Shown piece by piece: positions 18,918 to 27,856 of a stretch of DNA of 64,000 bases. The notes under the pieces are model-generated. The model was not told where the DNA came from. It ran no database searches and saw nothing but the letters and a program-made list of their open reading frames with translations. The stretch comes from Texcoconibacillus texcoconensis (GTDB lineage: Bacteria; Bacillota; Bacilli; Bacillales; Salisediminibacteriaceae), in the NCBI RefSeq assembly GCF_014202575.1, contig NZ_JACHHB010000001.1:310001-374000 (forward strand), read 5' to 3'. Position numbers and translations under genes: made by a program. The first letter of the stretch is position 1. Each line of letters starts with the position of its first letter.

Positions 18918-21134
18918 TTAGTTCATGAAAAACTCACCTTCTTCAAAATCTGCTTGTTCATTTTCATCTAATTCATCTTCAGCGTTTTCTGGTTCGTCTA
19001 TCAATTGGGTTCGTGGGCTTAAGTTCACAGATAACTTCCCACCTTGGTTGATCTCTGTTCCTGAGTGTAGGTTTTGTTCAAACACAAATCCATTCCCATT
19101 AACGGTAACCTCTACCCCTGTCAAAGACGCGAACATATGAACTTGTCTTTTTGACCAGCCATTCATGTCAGGGACTTTATAGGGTCCGCGATCAGTTTGA
19201 ATAAACATCGTTTCTCCTGGAAGTAAAATGTCATTTTCACCCGGGAGGTGTTCAATGATTTCATCGCCTCCCCCAATCGGTATGACATTCACACCACTTT
19301 CTTCTAATTCATCAAGAATACCGTTAAGCGAATCCCCTCGGTAATCATCAACTTCGAAACCAACATCCTCAATCTGTTCTTCAACCGATGGCTCACCTGT
19401 AATATTTAAATACTGGAGGGTTTGTTTCATTACTGGGCGAAACACTTCGGATACAGGTTGCGAACCAACTTCATATGGTTCAAGATCAGGCCTGTCCACT
19501 GCAACATACACTAACACTTGAGGATCATCTTGAGGAGCCATCCCCATAAATGAATAAATGTGGTTACCCGCCCCTGTTTTATAACCTGGCTGATCAGGAT
19601 GAGGAATTTGTGCCGTCCCCGTTTTTCCTGCAATGTCTAATCCCTCAATTGCATAAGGTTGCCCCGTACCATTTGAAGAACTGACAACAGTACCTAGTAG
19701 TTCACGCACTTCATGTGCCGTTTCTGCAGAAATTGGTTCAGCAACACCTTCCCGCTCCCCTTGGTATACCGTTTTTTCTTCATTTGGATCTATAATCGTA
19801 TCAATAATATATGGTTGGATCATTTCACCATCATTTGCAAATGCTGTCGCCGCTTGTATTTGTTGGATAGGTGTCACAGCTGTACCTTGACCAAACGACG
19901 TCGTAATCGCGTCAATCGGGTACTGTTCCGCGATTAATCCTCCTACTTCATTTGGCAACTGGATTCCCGTCTTATCACGAAAACCGAAAAACTCTAAGTA
20001 ATCATACAGTTTATCAGCACCCAAGTGATCGTCTACTAATTTTGCAAACGCAACGTTCGAAGACCGTTGTACACCTTCTCTGTAAGTGATTTCTCCCCAA
20101 CCTCGACCTTGGTTATGGTCAGATATTCTTGTCGCACCGAACTGTGCACTCCCAGATTGAAAGGTTTCGTCTGCATCGAAAATCCCTTCCTCAATAGCAG
20201 CTGCTAATGTGTACATTTTCATCGTTGAGCCAGGTTCGAACCGCGATGAAATCGTATAATTCGTGTAATTTTCAATATGTTGATATTCATTTGGGTTAAA
20301 ACTTGGGCGATTGGACATGCCGAGAACTTCCCCTGTTTGAGCATCTGCAACAACTGCCATTATCCTCTCTGGGGTATACCTTTCATCTACATTAGACATC
20401 GCTTGCTCTAATACCATTTGAATATTACTATCTATCGTTAACTGCAAATGGTGACCATCTTTCGGTTCTTCTACTAATTCTTTTGTATTGGGCAGCGGTC
20501 GGCTAAGGTCATCTTGTTGAAAGGTCATTTTCCCGTCTTCTTCTTCCAAATAATCATTATACATAGATTCTAGGCCCATTCTCGCTTCTCCCATATCGCG
20601 TTCAGTATAACCTAGAACGTGCGAAGCGAATGTTTGCATAGAATAATATCTTCGTGGCTCTTCAACAAAACGAATGCCATCTAAATCTAAATCTTCAATT
20701 TCTTGCATTGTTTCATAACTTAAATGTTTTGCTTGTGGACCTAGTTCAACTTGAAAAAGGTCCTTATCAATCCCATTTGTTAAATATCGATTTATTACTT
20801 CACTTTCTATTTCCAAAACCGTAGAAAGTGCATTCGCTGTTTCTTCAGCATCTTCAACGTAACTGGTGAAACGATCATCCAATATCGCAACGACTGTGTA
20901 CGAAGGGATCTCTTCGGCTAACACTTCTCCATCGCGATCTAAAATCATACCGCGTTCCCCTTCAAGAATACTTGATTGCGACCAATGGCGTTCTATCAAT
21001 TGCTCAAGTTCATTTCCGCTCACTTCTTTCGCTGCTTGGATATAAATAAAACGGCCAAATATACCTAAAAAAAAGAGAAAAAAAAGGATAAAAAGACCTA
21101 CTGCCCTAACTTTCATCCGCCTTCTTGTCTTCAT
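18918..21134 (-). CDS. pbpB: Septal class B penicillin-binding protein PBP2B
   Basis: 738-aa essential transpeptidase for division septum peptidoglycan. An N-terminal transmembrane segment (VGLFILFFLFFLGIFGRFIY) is followed by the pedestal domain (ERGMILDRDGEVLAEEIPSY) and the transpeptidase domain with EPGSTMK, VQRSSNVAF and IAGKTGTAQIP. Two C-terminal PASTA-like repeats end in a very acidic tail (DEPENAEDELDENEQADFEE). ATG at 21134 (MKTRRRMKVRAV) has AAGGAAGGG upstream. A terminator-like hairpin lies in its leader, between it and ftsL. Confidence 0.95.
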   Translation of the reverse strand: MKTRRRMKVRAVGLFILFFLFFLGIFGRFIYIQAAKEVSGNELEQLIERHWSQSSILEGERGMILDRDGEVLAEEIPSYTVVAILDDRFTSYVEDAEETANALSTVLEIESEVINRYLTNGIDKDLFQVELGPQAKHLSYETMQEIEDLDLDGIRFVEEPRRYYSMQTFASHVLGYTERDMGEARMGLESMYNDYLEEEDGKMTFQQDDLSRPLPNTKELVEEPKDGHHLQLTIDSNIQMVLEQAMSNVDERYTPERIMAVVADAQTGEVLGMSNRPSFNPNEYQHIENYTNYTISSRFEPGSTMKMYTLAAAIEEGIFDADETFQSGSAQFGATRISDHNQGRGWGEITYREGVQRSSNVAFAKLVDDHLGADKLYDYLEFFGFRDKTGIQLPNEVGGLIAEQYPIDAITTSFGQGTAVTPIQQIQAATAFANDGEMIQPYIIDTIIDPNEEKTVYQGEREGVAEPISAETAHEVRELLGTVVSSSNGTGQPYAIEGLDIAGKTGTAQIPHPDQPGYKTGAGNHIYSFMGMAPQDDPQVLVYVAVDRPDLEPYEVGSQPVSEVFRPVMKQTLQYLNITGEPSVEEQIEDVGFEVDDYRGDSLNGILDELEESGVNVIPIGGGDEIIEHLPGENDILLPGETMFIQTDRGPYKVPDMNGWSKRQVHMFASLTGVEVTVNGNGFVFEQNLHSGTEINQGGKLSVNLSPRTQLIDEPENAEDELDENEQADFEEGEFFMN

Positions 21135-21160
21135 ACTAACGTCCCTTCCTTTGCGTTCGT

Positions 21161-21193
21161 GCAAAAAACTAGTTCACAATGAACTAGTTTTGC
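21161..21193 (-). terminator. Terminator-like hairpin over the ftsL stop codon
   Basis: On the minus strand the arms AAAACTAGTTCA and TGAACTAGTTTT are separated by 3 nt, and the 3' arm runs directly into a TTTTTT tract, the form of a strong intrinsic terminator. The 5' arm contains the last two sense codons and the TAG of ftsL. It lies about 27 nt before pbpB. Confidence 0.6.
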
Positions 21194-21546
21194 ACCACCT
21201 GAACGTTATAATCATTTAATTCCATGTTCAACTCATTTTGAGCAATATGTAGGATTCGATCTGGATCTGAAAGGTCTTTGACTTGCAACTGCAACCCTTC
21301 ATTTACACTCTGTTGTTGTTCGACGGTCTGTTCGATTTGATGAATATTCGTATTCATCATATAAATCGTTGCATAATTAGATAACATCGCGTACAAAGCG
21401 GCAATAACAATGATGACCATAAGGGGATACAAAACTTTTTCCCCTTTCGTAAAACCACCTTTAAAAACGCGTTCGCGATACGTTTTCGTCTGCTCTTCAA
21501 TTTGCGGGTTTCCTTGTTGTTGTAATTTTTTTGCTAAAGAACTCAT
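21184..21546 (-). CDS. ftsL: Cell division protein FtsL
   Basis: 120-aa bitopic protein of the DivIB-DivIC-FtsL complex. A basic cytoplasmic region (~1-35, ending FTKGEKVLYP) precedes one transmembrane helix (LMVIIVIAALYAMLSNYATI) and a periplasm-side leucine-zipper-like coiled coil (NIHQIEQTVEQQQSVNEGLQ). The ATG at 21546 is favoured by GGGAGG 7 nt upstream and forms a TGATG junction with the rsmH stop (1-nt overlap). Identity rests on size, topology and position between rsmH and pbpB, since FtsL sequence is poorly conserved. Confidence 0.92.
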   Translation of the reverse strand: MSSLAKKLQQQGNPQIEEQTKTYRERVFKGGFTKGEKVLYPLMVIIVIAALYAMLSNYATIYMMNTNIHQIEQTVEQQQSVNEGLQLQVKDLSDPDRILHIAQNELNMELNDYNVQVVQN

Positions 21547-22493
21547 CAACATTCCTCCCGTTTTTGTTTTTCTGCAATTCGACATTTGGCTGAATGTGCA
21601 CGATGGTTTTCAGCTAACTCCTGTTCACTTGCTGTGATCGGTTTCCTGGTGATGAGTTTTAATGTTGGCTCGTAACCATCAGGAATAACAGGTAAATCCT
21701 TCGGTAAAGGTGGTGGTTCACTTTGAGATTTAAACACTTGCTTACAAATCCGATCCTCAAGTGAATGGAATGTAATTACCCCTATTCGCCCACCCACATT
21801 AAGTGCATCGATCCCTGTCTCTAACGCTTCTTTAAAAACATTTAATTCATCATTTACAGCAATGCGTATCGCTTGAAACGTTCGTTTAGCAGGATGTCCA
21901 CCTTTTCTCCTTGCTGCAGCTGGGATGGCTTCTTTTATGATATCTACTAGTTCGTGCGTTGTTTCAATTGGTTTTTGTTCGCGGTGTTTTTCAATTTTAC
22001 GCGCAATTTGTTTTGCAAACTTCTCCTCACCGTATTTACGAATCGTCTGTGCCACTTCTTCAAATGACCATTCGTTGACAAGATCTTTGGCTGTAAAGTC
22101 CTGACTTTGGTCCATACGCATATCTAATGGTGCATCGTGTTGATAACTAAATCCTCTTTTTGCTTCATCTAGCTGAGGCGACGAAACACCTAGGTCAAAA
22201 ATAATCCCGTCAACACCAGAAATCTCTAAGTCACCGATCACTTCCTTTAAATCACCGAAGTTTCTTTGAATGTAAGTAATACGGTCACTCCAAGGTGCAA
22301 GTCGTTGCTTTGCCGCTTCCATCGCCTTTATATCTTGGTCAAAGGCAATTAAACGCCCTTCTGGACTCAGTCGTTTGACAATTTCTTCACTATGACCACC
22401 GCCTCCAAGCGTACAGTCAATATAAATTCCATTTGGATCGACACTAATTCCATCCACTAACTCGTTTTTCATAACAGTAACGTGATCAAACAT
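21546..22493 (-). CDS. rsmH: 16S rRNA m4C1402 methyltransferase RsmH (MraW)
   Basis: 315-aa S-adenosylmethionine-dependent enzyme that N4-methylates C1402 of 16S rRNA. N-terminal SAM-binding motif [15 protein letters not shown], then [20 protein letters not shown] and the family motifs [19 protein letters not shown] and [17 protein letters not shown] start with GGAGGAGA about 8 nt upstream. Second gene of the dcw cluster. A 235-nt gap from mraZ includes a region with alternative stems. Confidence 0.97.
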   Translation of the reverse strand: MFDHVTVMKNELVDGISVDPNGIYIDCTLGGGGHSEEIVKRLSPEGRLIAFDQDIKAMEAAKQRLAPWSDRITYIQRNFGDLKEVIGDLEISGVDGIIFDLGVSSPQLDEAKRGFSYQHDAPLDMRMDQSQDFTAKDLVNEWSFEEVAQTIRKYGEEKFAKQIARKIEKHREQKPIETTHELVDIIKEAIPAAARRKGGHPAKRTFQAIRIAVNDELNVFKEALETGIDALNVGGRIGVITFHSLEDRICKQVFKSQSEPPPLPKDLPVIPDGYEPTLKLITRKPITASEQELAENHRAHSAKCRIAEKQKREEC

Positions 22494-22531
22494 CGTTACA
22501 GTCTCCTCCTATTCTGATGAACCCAAGCCAT

Positions 22532-22604
22532 TAGGCACTTACAAACTACACGCAAATCGAAATATGTAAGTAGTTACACACCACCTGTCGTTACTCCGTG
22601 CCTA
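22532..22604 (-). promoter_or_regulatory. Structured leader region before rsmH
   Basis: An outer stem TAGGCAC (22532-22538 as read on plus)/GTGCCTA (22598-22604) encloses two mutually exclusive inner pairings, ACTTAC with GTAAGT and AACTAC with GTAGTT, because the 3' partners overlap. It lies in the 235-nt mraZ-rsmH gap. No T run follows, so it is not a simple terminator. Its function, if any, is unknown. Confidence 0.35.
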
Positions 22605-22728
22605 TGTGACTTTATTTAAATGTTCATATTAAAAAATTTGTATGTGGTGATTTTATACGAATTGGGTCAACCATTGTGCCCATTTTGAAACGAAACTTCT
22701 TGATTATCCTTTGTTAAAAGAAAGAATT

Positions 22729-23160
22729 CTATAAATCAAAGTCAACAATCCCTTCGGCAATCTCTGCAAAAGATTCCTCGGACTCTGCATAATAACTTTC
22801 CCAAATCGATTCGCTCCAAATCTCAACCCGATTTGATACACCAATGATGACACATTCCTTATCTAACTGTGCGTAACTTCTTAACGTAGAAGCAATATTG
22901 GCACGTCCTTGCTTATCAAGTTCACATTCTGTTGCGCCTGAAAAGAAAAAACGAGTAAATGCACGAGCATCTTTTTTTGTGAAAGGGAGGTTTTTCAGTT
23001 TTTGTTCGAGCTGCTTCCATTCTTCTAATGGATAGACGAACAAACAATGGTCAAGTCCACGTGTCACGATGAAAGATGACCCTAGACCGTCACGAAATTT
23101 GGCAGGAATGATTATACGCCCCTTGTCATCAATCGTATGACGATACTCGCCTAGGAACAT
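22729..23160 (-). CDS. mraZ: Transcriptional regulator MraZ
   Basis: 143-aa DNA-binding protein of the SpoVT/AbrB fold, encoded at the head of the dcw cluster and known in other bacteria to bind its own promoter. Two tandem half-domains each carry the DxxGR motif: [18 protein letters not shown] near the N terminus and [16 protein letters not shown] in the middle. ATG start, with GGGGTG about 8 nt upstream. Tandem GTGG-containing boxes directly upstream support autoregulation. Confidence 0.96.
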   Translation of the reverse strand: MFLGEYRHTIDDKGRIIIPAKFRDGLGSSFIVTRGLDHCLFVYPLEEWKQLEQKLKNLPFTKKDARAFTRFFFSGATECELDKQGRANIASTLRSYAQLDKECVIIGVSNRVEIWSESIWESYYAESEESFAEIAEGIVDFDL

Positions 23161-23177
23161 CCAAATTCACCCCTTCA

Positions 23178-23228
23178 TCCCCCACTTTATAACACTACAA
23201 TACCACATTGCCCCACTTTCCTCCACTT
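23178..23228 (-). promoter_or_regulatory. Tandem MraZ-box operator of mraZ
   Basis: On the minus strand three contiguous 10-bp repeats, AAGTGGAGGA, AAGTGGGGCA and ATGTGGTATT (23219-23228, 23209-23218, 23199-23208), precede mraZ, and a fourth, AAGTGGGGGA (23178-23187), lies 21 bp further on. The 10-bp periodicity places them on one face of the helix and matches the AAGTG(G/T) tandem boxes described for MraZ in other Firmicutes and Mollicutes. Confidence 0.65.
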
Positions 23229-23252
23229 AATTTCTAAATTTCGATCAAGGAA

Positions 23253-23286
23253 CAAAAAAATCCTGCGATTGTCGCAGGATTTTTTT
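23253..23286. terminator. Bidirectional terminator between bshC and mraZ
   Basis: A 10-bp stem AATCCTGCGA/TCGCAGGATT with a 3-nt loop is flanked by A7 and T7 runs. It ends the bshC transcript 7 nt after its stop, so mraZ must be transcribed from its own promoter. Confidence 0.85.
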
Positions 23287-23292
23287 CTAAAA

Positions 23293-24918
23293 TTATAAAA
23301 ACACGAGGTCGTGCGTGCCATCGAATGTCCATTTTGAGGAATGAATAAGTCGTAGAAATAAATCTGGACCGTATTCATTGAGAAAAGGTAACGGGTTAAT
23401 GACCCGCTCTTGTAGTGACCCATTTGGGAATAACCACGTATTCATTTCATCAAACCGATCTAAGTCTGCCGCCATAGCACGGTTCATTCTTGTTTCAATC
23501 GTTTGTTGATACGCTTTTAACTCCCGAAGCGCACGATCTCGATAACGTTTCGCTTCATCTACCGACGTTTCTTCAATGTCACTAACAAGCTTTTCAATAA
23601 CAGCATACGCCTCGCTCCACGACTGCTCCACTTGTTTAAATGGGTCAGAAACATCTTTTGAACGATGCTTTTCATACCAGTTTTGCTTTTCTTTTTCTGC
23701 TTCACCTTCTAAGACACTTTCTACAGATAAGGAAGTTTTTAATAAATCTTTTTCAACACGCCTGTTTACAAGTGTCATATTTAAACGCGGAATAAGCGGC
23801 GGCATCGTTCGCTTATTTAAGTGAAAGCACTGACCTAGCGTTCCCCAATAACGCAATTCACCAGGACCAGCAACAAATGCCAGAACTGGTAACGCAAATT
23901 CTTGAGCGAGGGGTCTCGTTACGACATTTGTGCTTAAACGATAAGGCTCATTAGCTGCAATGTGAAGTAATTCCTCTTCGGTCCAAGTTTTCGCTAACAT
24001 TTCATTATAAAATAAACCATCTTCATTTTGAGAAAGTAAAAAACGCTCCCCTTCAATACAAATAAATAAGTGAGCGTTCTCTTTTTTTTGTGCAATTGGC
24101 TCACCATACTCGGCTGAAGCGAACTTTTCGGCTTGGTTTAAAAAAGCCTTCCTTAACGATTGATTGTGTTTAATCAACGAACGGAATACATCACGTTGCA
24201 AAAAACGAAATGATCGATCATCTGCATCGATTAACACAAGTCCACTACCTGCTAGCCATTGGTGGGATAAAAAGGCGAAAAAGTCAACGTAAGTTTCCGA
24301 GTTATCCAAAGCTTCGTGAATGTTTTTCCATAATTCCTTCGTATATGCCGTCTCTCGTACTTGTTGAAATGCCTCAAGCAATACTTTTTCAACTTTGTCC
24401 CGGTCAAGTGGCCGAGCGGATGCAGAGTAACGTAAATCATTTCTTTCCGGTAGGGTATGCTTGCGCGCCCCTGTATTTGTCGGAACATAAAAGTGGTTAA
24501 TTTCATCAATGTCATGATCTTCACCGGCAATCCAAAAAATCGGGACAATCGGTACTTGTAACTTCTCTTCTTGTTCTTTCGCAAAAATGACGACTGAGAT
24601 CATTTTATGTAGTGTATACAATGGACCTGTCAACAGACCTGCTTGTTGCCCTCCGACAACAGCAACAGCCCTAGGGTCATTGAACTTTTCAATTTGCTCA
24701 AACGTCTCACTTGATGCACCGTACTTTTCATTAAAATTTATGAGCACATCTTTAAGCTTACCACGTTCAAAAGAGGATTCATTCAAAGCAGAAATACGCT
24801 CATTAAAAGATTGATCCGATAATGGATAATCATAAAATGTTGAAAGAGGATATTCCCCTTCTCGATACGCTTTTACAAATGAAGAAACCTCAAACTTGTG
24901 GCTTTTTTCAACCTTCAT
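23293..24918 (-). CDS. bshC: Bacillithiol biosynthesis cysteine-adding enzyme BshC
   Basis: 541-aa cytoplasmic enzyme catalysing the final step of bacillithiol synthesis, addition of cysteine to GlcN-malate. Characteristic BshC segments are visible: AVAVVGGQQAGLLTGPLYTL, VPIVPIFWIAGEDHDIDEIN (the conserved HD-containing motif), PVLAFVAGPGELRYWGTLGQ, and a C-terminal coiled coil (from about 380) ending in the RVINPLPFLNEYGPDL motif. The ATG at 24918 (MKVEKSHKFE) is chosen; an upstream TTG four codons earlier is an alternative. It stands alone between a sigma-A promoter and a strong terminator, with mraZ next, the same order as in B. subtilis (yllA). Confidence 0.95.
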   Translation of the reverse strand: MKVEKSHKFEVSSFVKAYREGEYPLSTFYDYPLSDQSFNERISALNESSFERGKLKDVLINFNEKYGASSETFEQIEKFNDPRAVAVVGGQQAGLLTGPLYTLHKMISVVIFAKEQEEKLQVPIVPIFWIAGEDHDIDEINHFYVPTNTGARKHTLPERNDLRYSASARPLDRDKVEKVLLEAFQQVRETAYTKELWKNIHEALDNSETYVDFFAFLSHQWLAGSGLVLIDADDRSFRFLQRDVFRSLIKHNQSLRKAFLNQAEKFASAEYGEPIAQKKENAHLFICIEGERFLLSQNEDGLFYNEMLAKTWTEEELLHIAANEPYRLSTNVVTRPLAQEFALPVLAFVAGPGELRYWGTLGQCFHLNKRTMPPLIPRLNMTLVNRRVEKDLLKTSLSVESVLEGEAEKEKQNWYEKHRSKDVSDPFKQVEQSWSEAYAVIEKLVSDIEETSVDEAKRYRDRALRELKAYQQTIETRMNRAMAADLDRFDEMNTWLFPNGSLQERVINPLPFLNEYGPDLFLRLIHSSKWTFDGTHDLVFL

Positions 24919-25029
24919 GGTATATAACAACCTTTCCGTACATAGCCAAACATATTTAAAGATAAAAATTTAACGTACTTCCGAAAGAAGTCTCCCTCTT
25001 CAAGCAACCCGTAAGGTGGTAAGTGGTGG

Positions 25030-25059
25030 AAGTGATTCACATATGTAAACATATCACTT
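25030..25059 (-). repeat. Inverted repeat in the bshC leader
   Basis: AAGTGAT and ATCACTT flank a 16-nt AT-rich centre containing CATATG. It lies about 15 nt downstream of the predicted -10, thus in the ~140-nt 5' leader of bshC. It could be an operator or an mRNA hairpin. Confidence 0.35.
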
Positions 25060-25073
25060 ATAAATCCTTGTTC

Positions 25074-25102
25074 ATTATAGCAAAGTTTCTTTTTACGACC
25101 AA
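25074..25102 (-). promoter_or_regulatory. Sigma-A promoter of bshC
   Basis: On the minus strand TTGGTC (25097-25102) and a perfect TATAAT (25074-25079) are 17 nt apart. The -35 lies inside the last codons of the upstream DUF3397 gene. Confidence 0.7.
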
Positions 25103-25500
25103 TAATTTTGATTAGCCACCACCGCCTCTACCGTTGTGACCATTCCATACAACATAAAAATAAGATAAAAAGCCACAAATATTAAAAAATGTAAGCGCCA
25201 AACTTGTCGTACAACTTTTAATAGATATACATCCTCGTACTTTTTCCAATATAAAAACGTAATAAGCGCAGTTAAAAGCAGGAAAAATAAGATCGTTAAC
25301 CAAAAAATTGACACATTCCAAATCTCAGCTATCATCACTTGAACTGACGCAATAAATAATATCGTACTTCCGTCAACGGCAATTTTCAATGACCGACTTG
25401 GGTTTTTATTCCACTTCACTGTTATGATGTAAAATAAAAATAACCCTAAAAACGGGACTGTTACAAGTGTCGCGATGAAGGCTCCAAATATTGTACTCAC
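25093..25500 (-). CDS. DUF3397 family membrane protein
   Basis: 135-aa integral membrane protein with four predicted helices: FGAFIATLVTVPFLGLFLFY, a second around residues 40-60, FWLTILFFLLLTALITFLY and LHFLIFVAFYLIFMLYGMV. This size and layout, directly after the PanE-like gene and before bshC, is that of the DUF3397 proteins of Bacilli. Function is unknown. Start is GTG with AAGGAGG 8 nt upstream, overlapping the reductase stop by 4 nt (GTGA), so the two are translationally coupled. Confidence 0.8.
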   Translation of the reverse strand: MSTIFGAFIATLVTVPFLGLFLFYIITVKWNKNPSRSLKIAVDGSTILFIASVQVMIAEIWNVSIFWLTILFFLLLTALITFLYWKKYEDVYLLKVVRQVWRLHFLIFVAFYLIFMLYGMVTTVEAVVANQNYWS

Positions 25501-26399
25501 GAACTCTGCCTCCTTTCCATCCCTGTAATTGAATGATACAAAAATGTGACAAGAGGAAGGGAAACTGACATCGATCGGCCTTCTTCAAGTATGTAACCCA
25601 AAATGGCATCTACTTCCGTCTTATGATTTGAACGAAGATCAACACTCATTGATGATCGGTTGTTCGCCGTTTGTTGAATCACGCGCCGTACAGTTTCCCA
25701 GTGCTCCTCTACCGATTCAATTTGAATAACTTGAATCACTTCATAAAATAACGCTTGAAGATTCGAGTAATATTCCTCACACTCTAGCAACTCACCATTA
25801 TAAATATCGTACAATGCCGTTAACGGATTAATACAAGCATTGATAACAAGTTTTTGTTGTAATGATTGTTCTATTTTATGTTCATAACTTGCCTTAAGAC
25901 CACCTTGTATCATTTCAGATGCAAGTAAATGAGCAGTTGGTTCTCCACTTTTATTGAGTTCTCCAAGAAATAGATTTCCTTCTCCAGTATGGACAGCCAC
26001 CCGATCATTCGACTTCATCGCCCCATGCGTAACGACACCAATAACCACCGGGGATCGCCAACCTTTTAAGAGAGGAATATGAGCCATCCCATTTTGCAAA
26101 AAAACACATGCCGGTAACTGACGATCGTCTATCTGCAATTTTTCTAGAAGAGGTTGAATATCGTATTGTTTCATTGCAAAAATAATCAAGTCCGCTTTAC
26201 GCCATGTACCATCGTAAGTAAACCGTTGGCAATCAGGATATGTATATTCCTTACTACGTTCTCGCCTAACTTCGATACCACGTTCACGTATCGACATCAT
26301 CTGCTCTTTTCGCCGAACATAAATCGTCACATCGTGACTTCGTAAACTTGCGGCGACGAGCATTCCGATCGCACCACTACCAATGACCGCAACTTTCAT
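25497..26399 (-). CDS. 2-dehydropantoate 2-reductase family protein (YlbQ/PanE-like)
   Basis: 300-aa NADPH-dependent ketopantoate reductase family protein, by family a step of pantothenate and CoA synthesis. The N-terminal Rossmann motif is VAVIGSGAIGMLVAASL, followed by DLIIFAMKQYDIQPLLEKL and VFLQNGMAHIPLL. The C-terminal helical domain has KLVINACINPLTALYDIYNG and the ending SVDLRSNHKTEVDAILGYI, a conserved substrate-binding loop. ATG at 26399 (MKVAVIGSG) follows GGGGGG; the upstream in-frame start would add an unlikely extension. It holds the position of B. subtilis ylbQ. Paralogues exist in this family, so the exact substrate is not certain. Confidence 0.88.
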   Translation of the reverse strand: MKVAVIGSGAIGMLVAASLRSHDVTIYVRRKEQMMSIRERGIEVRRERSKEYTYPDCQRFTYDGTWRKADLIIFAMKQYDIQPLLEKLQIDDRQLPACVFLQNGMAHIPLLKGWRSPVVIGVVTHGAMKSNDRVAVHTGEGNLFLGELNKSGEPTAHLLASEMIQGGLKASYEHKIEQSLQQKLVINACINPLTALYDIYNGELLECEEYYSNLQALFYEVIQVIQIESVEEHWETVRRVIQQTANNRSSMSVDLRSNHKTEVDAILGYILEEGRSMSVSLPLVTFLYHSITGMERRQSS

Positions 26400-26575
26400 C
26401 CCCATCCCCCCACTAATGCCACTTTTGAAATATTTTATCATACAAAAGAACGAATCCAAGCTATTCGTAAAAATTACGTCGAGAAAATTATTAAATTCAT
26501 TTATAGATTATTCAGTCATTTTTATTGTAAAATAAATGTAAGCGTATACAATCTTTAGCTAGAGGAGGAATTGAC

Positions 26576-27049
26576 TTGAATTACATGGATGTTCAGCGTT
26601 TAAGCGTAAATTTTAAAACACTTGAAGAATTCGAAAACTTTAAGGAATACGGCTCACAAGAACTATCAATGAAAGAAGACCTACAAAGCGATATTATTGA
26701 AGATAACAGTGAGTCACCTTTTTATGGTATATATTTCGGTAATAAACTCGTTGCAAGAATGAGCTTATATAAAATCGATCGAAAATACGACCAATATTTC
26801 TCCCCACCACAAGATTACTTAGAACTTTGGAAATTGGAAGTATTAGGTCCTTATCAAGGCAAAGGTTTCGGGCGCGCACTTGTTGACTACGCAAAATCTT
26901 TAAATCTACCTGTAAAAACAAATGCCAGGCAACGCTCAGATCATTTTTGGGAAAAGATGGGCTTTTCTCCACTTACCTACGATAAAGACCGAGATCGAGG
27001 GGAAAATCCATATGTTTGGTTTCCAAAAGGTGTTAGTGAACAAAAATAA
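26576..27049 (+). CDS. ylbP: GNAT family N-acetyltransferase (YlbP)
   Basis: 157-aa acetyl-CoA-dependent acyltransferase of the GNAT superfamily. The acetyl-CoA loop region is LEVLGPYQGKGFGRALVDYAKSL, with the Q/RxxGxG motif as YQGKGFG. The end of the fold is DHFWEKMGFSPL. The substrate is unknown. Start is TTG, with AGGAGG 7 nt upstream; an ATG nine bases later has poorer spacing. It lies between rsfA and the panE-like gene as in B. subtilis but is transcribed opposite to both. Confidence 0.88.
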   Translation: MNYMDVQRLSVNFKTLEEFENFKEYGSQELSMKEDLQSDIIEDNSESPFYGIYFGNKLVARMSLYKIDRKYDQYFSPPQDYLELWKLEVLGPYQGKGFGRALVDYAKSLNLPVKTNARQRSDHFWEKMGFSPLTYDKDRDRGENPYVWFPKGVSEQK

Positions 27050-27064
27050 TGAACCGTGTCAACA

Positions 27065-27108
27065 AGCAAAAAAACTCGGTGCACAGCGTGCTTCCGAGTT
27101 TTTTTGCT
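27065..27108. terminator. Bidirectional terminator between ylbP and rsfA
   Basis: Perfect 15-bp arms AGCAAAAAAACTCGG / CCGAGTTTTTTTGCT around a 14-nt loop give A and T runs on both sides. It serves the two convergent genes. Confidence 0.85.
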
Positions 27109-27134
27109 TCCTGTAGTTGTCAAGAAGAAGTTAA

Positions 27135-27707
27135 TTACCCTCCCTGACTTTGTTTTTCATAATCATCCATATCAGAGGTTGCCTTTTTCATCGCTTGAAT
27201 TAACAAGTGATAACGCTGCTCTAAATCCTGATAACGGTGACGTAATCGTTCAAGTTCGCTTTCTAAATTATTTTTTTCATTTTGGAGATTTTCTACCGTA
27301 TCTCTCAAAACACGTAAATCTTCTTCAGAAGTTGTAGCACCTTCTTCATTTAATTTTTGCCGTTGTTTTTCTAGAAACTCAATCACCGTTACTAATGCCT
27401 CTTCGATCTCTGAATCGTCAGTTGACACATCAGGACCACTTTCACTGTTAGAAAGGTTAGGTGGCGTGTCATCTTCTGAACTGGCATACCATTTTTTTCT
27501 ATCTTCCTTTGCTCGAGCGATCGCTGATTTATATTGTTTACGAATCGTTGAATTCCACCGAAACCCACACGCCGCAGAAGTTCGCGATAACTTGCGTGCC
27601 ACTTCTTCAAAAGCAGCTAATTGTGTTCCTCCTTCACGTATGTGACGCAAGACAACTTCTGCGAGGAGGAGATCCTCATCTTTACTCCACGCATCTTGTC
27701 TGACCAC
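27135..27707 (-). CDS. rsfA: RsfA family transcriptional regulator (YlbO/GerR-like)
   Basis: 190-aa DNA-binding protein of a family that adjusts sporulation gene expression (RsfA is a forespore regulator in B. subtilis, YlbO/GerR a mother-cell one). The N-terminal Myb/SANT-like domain reads [20 protein letters not shown] then [21 protein letters not shown] low-complexity Ser/Asp linker (~70-100) leads to a C-terminal coiled coil ([20 protein letters not shown]). Start is GTG with GGGGGG 7 nt upstream. Position equals that of ylbO, so ylbO/gerR may be the stricter orthologue name. Confidence 0.85.
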   Translation of the reverse strand: MVRQDAWSKDEDLLLAEVVLRHIREGGTQLAAFEEVARKLSRTSAACGFRWNSTIRKQYKSAIARAKEDRKKWYASSEDDTPPNLSNSESGPDVSTDDSEIEEALVTVIEFLEKQRQKLNEEGATTSEEDLRVLRDTVENLQNEKNNLESELERLRHRYQDLEQRYHLLIQAMKKATSDMDDYEKQSQGG

Positions 27708-27856
27708 ACATCGTCCCCCCTTCCTCCTAGTAACTATATTGCCAGTGTATGCAACTACTAGAAATGGTAGACGATAAAATTTTCAATGCGGCCCTTAAAG
27801 CACGTTTTGGATCTCCATACTCACCAAAAAAACAAGTCATATATGTACATTGACAT

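Noticed and set aside
24252-24584. 110-codon minus-strand frame inside bshC
   Set aside because: Alternative frame within a clear bshC gene; composition is Lys/Arg-rich noise.
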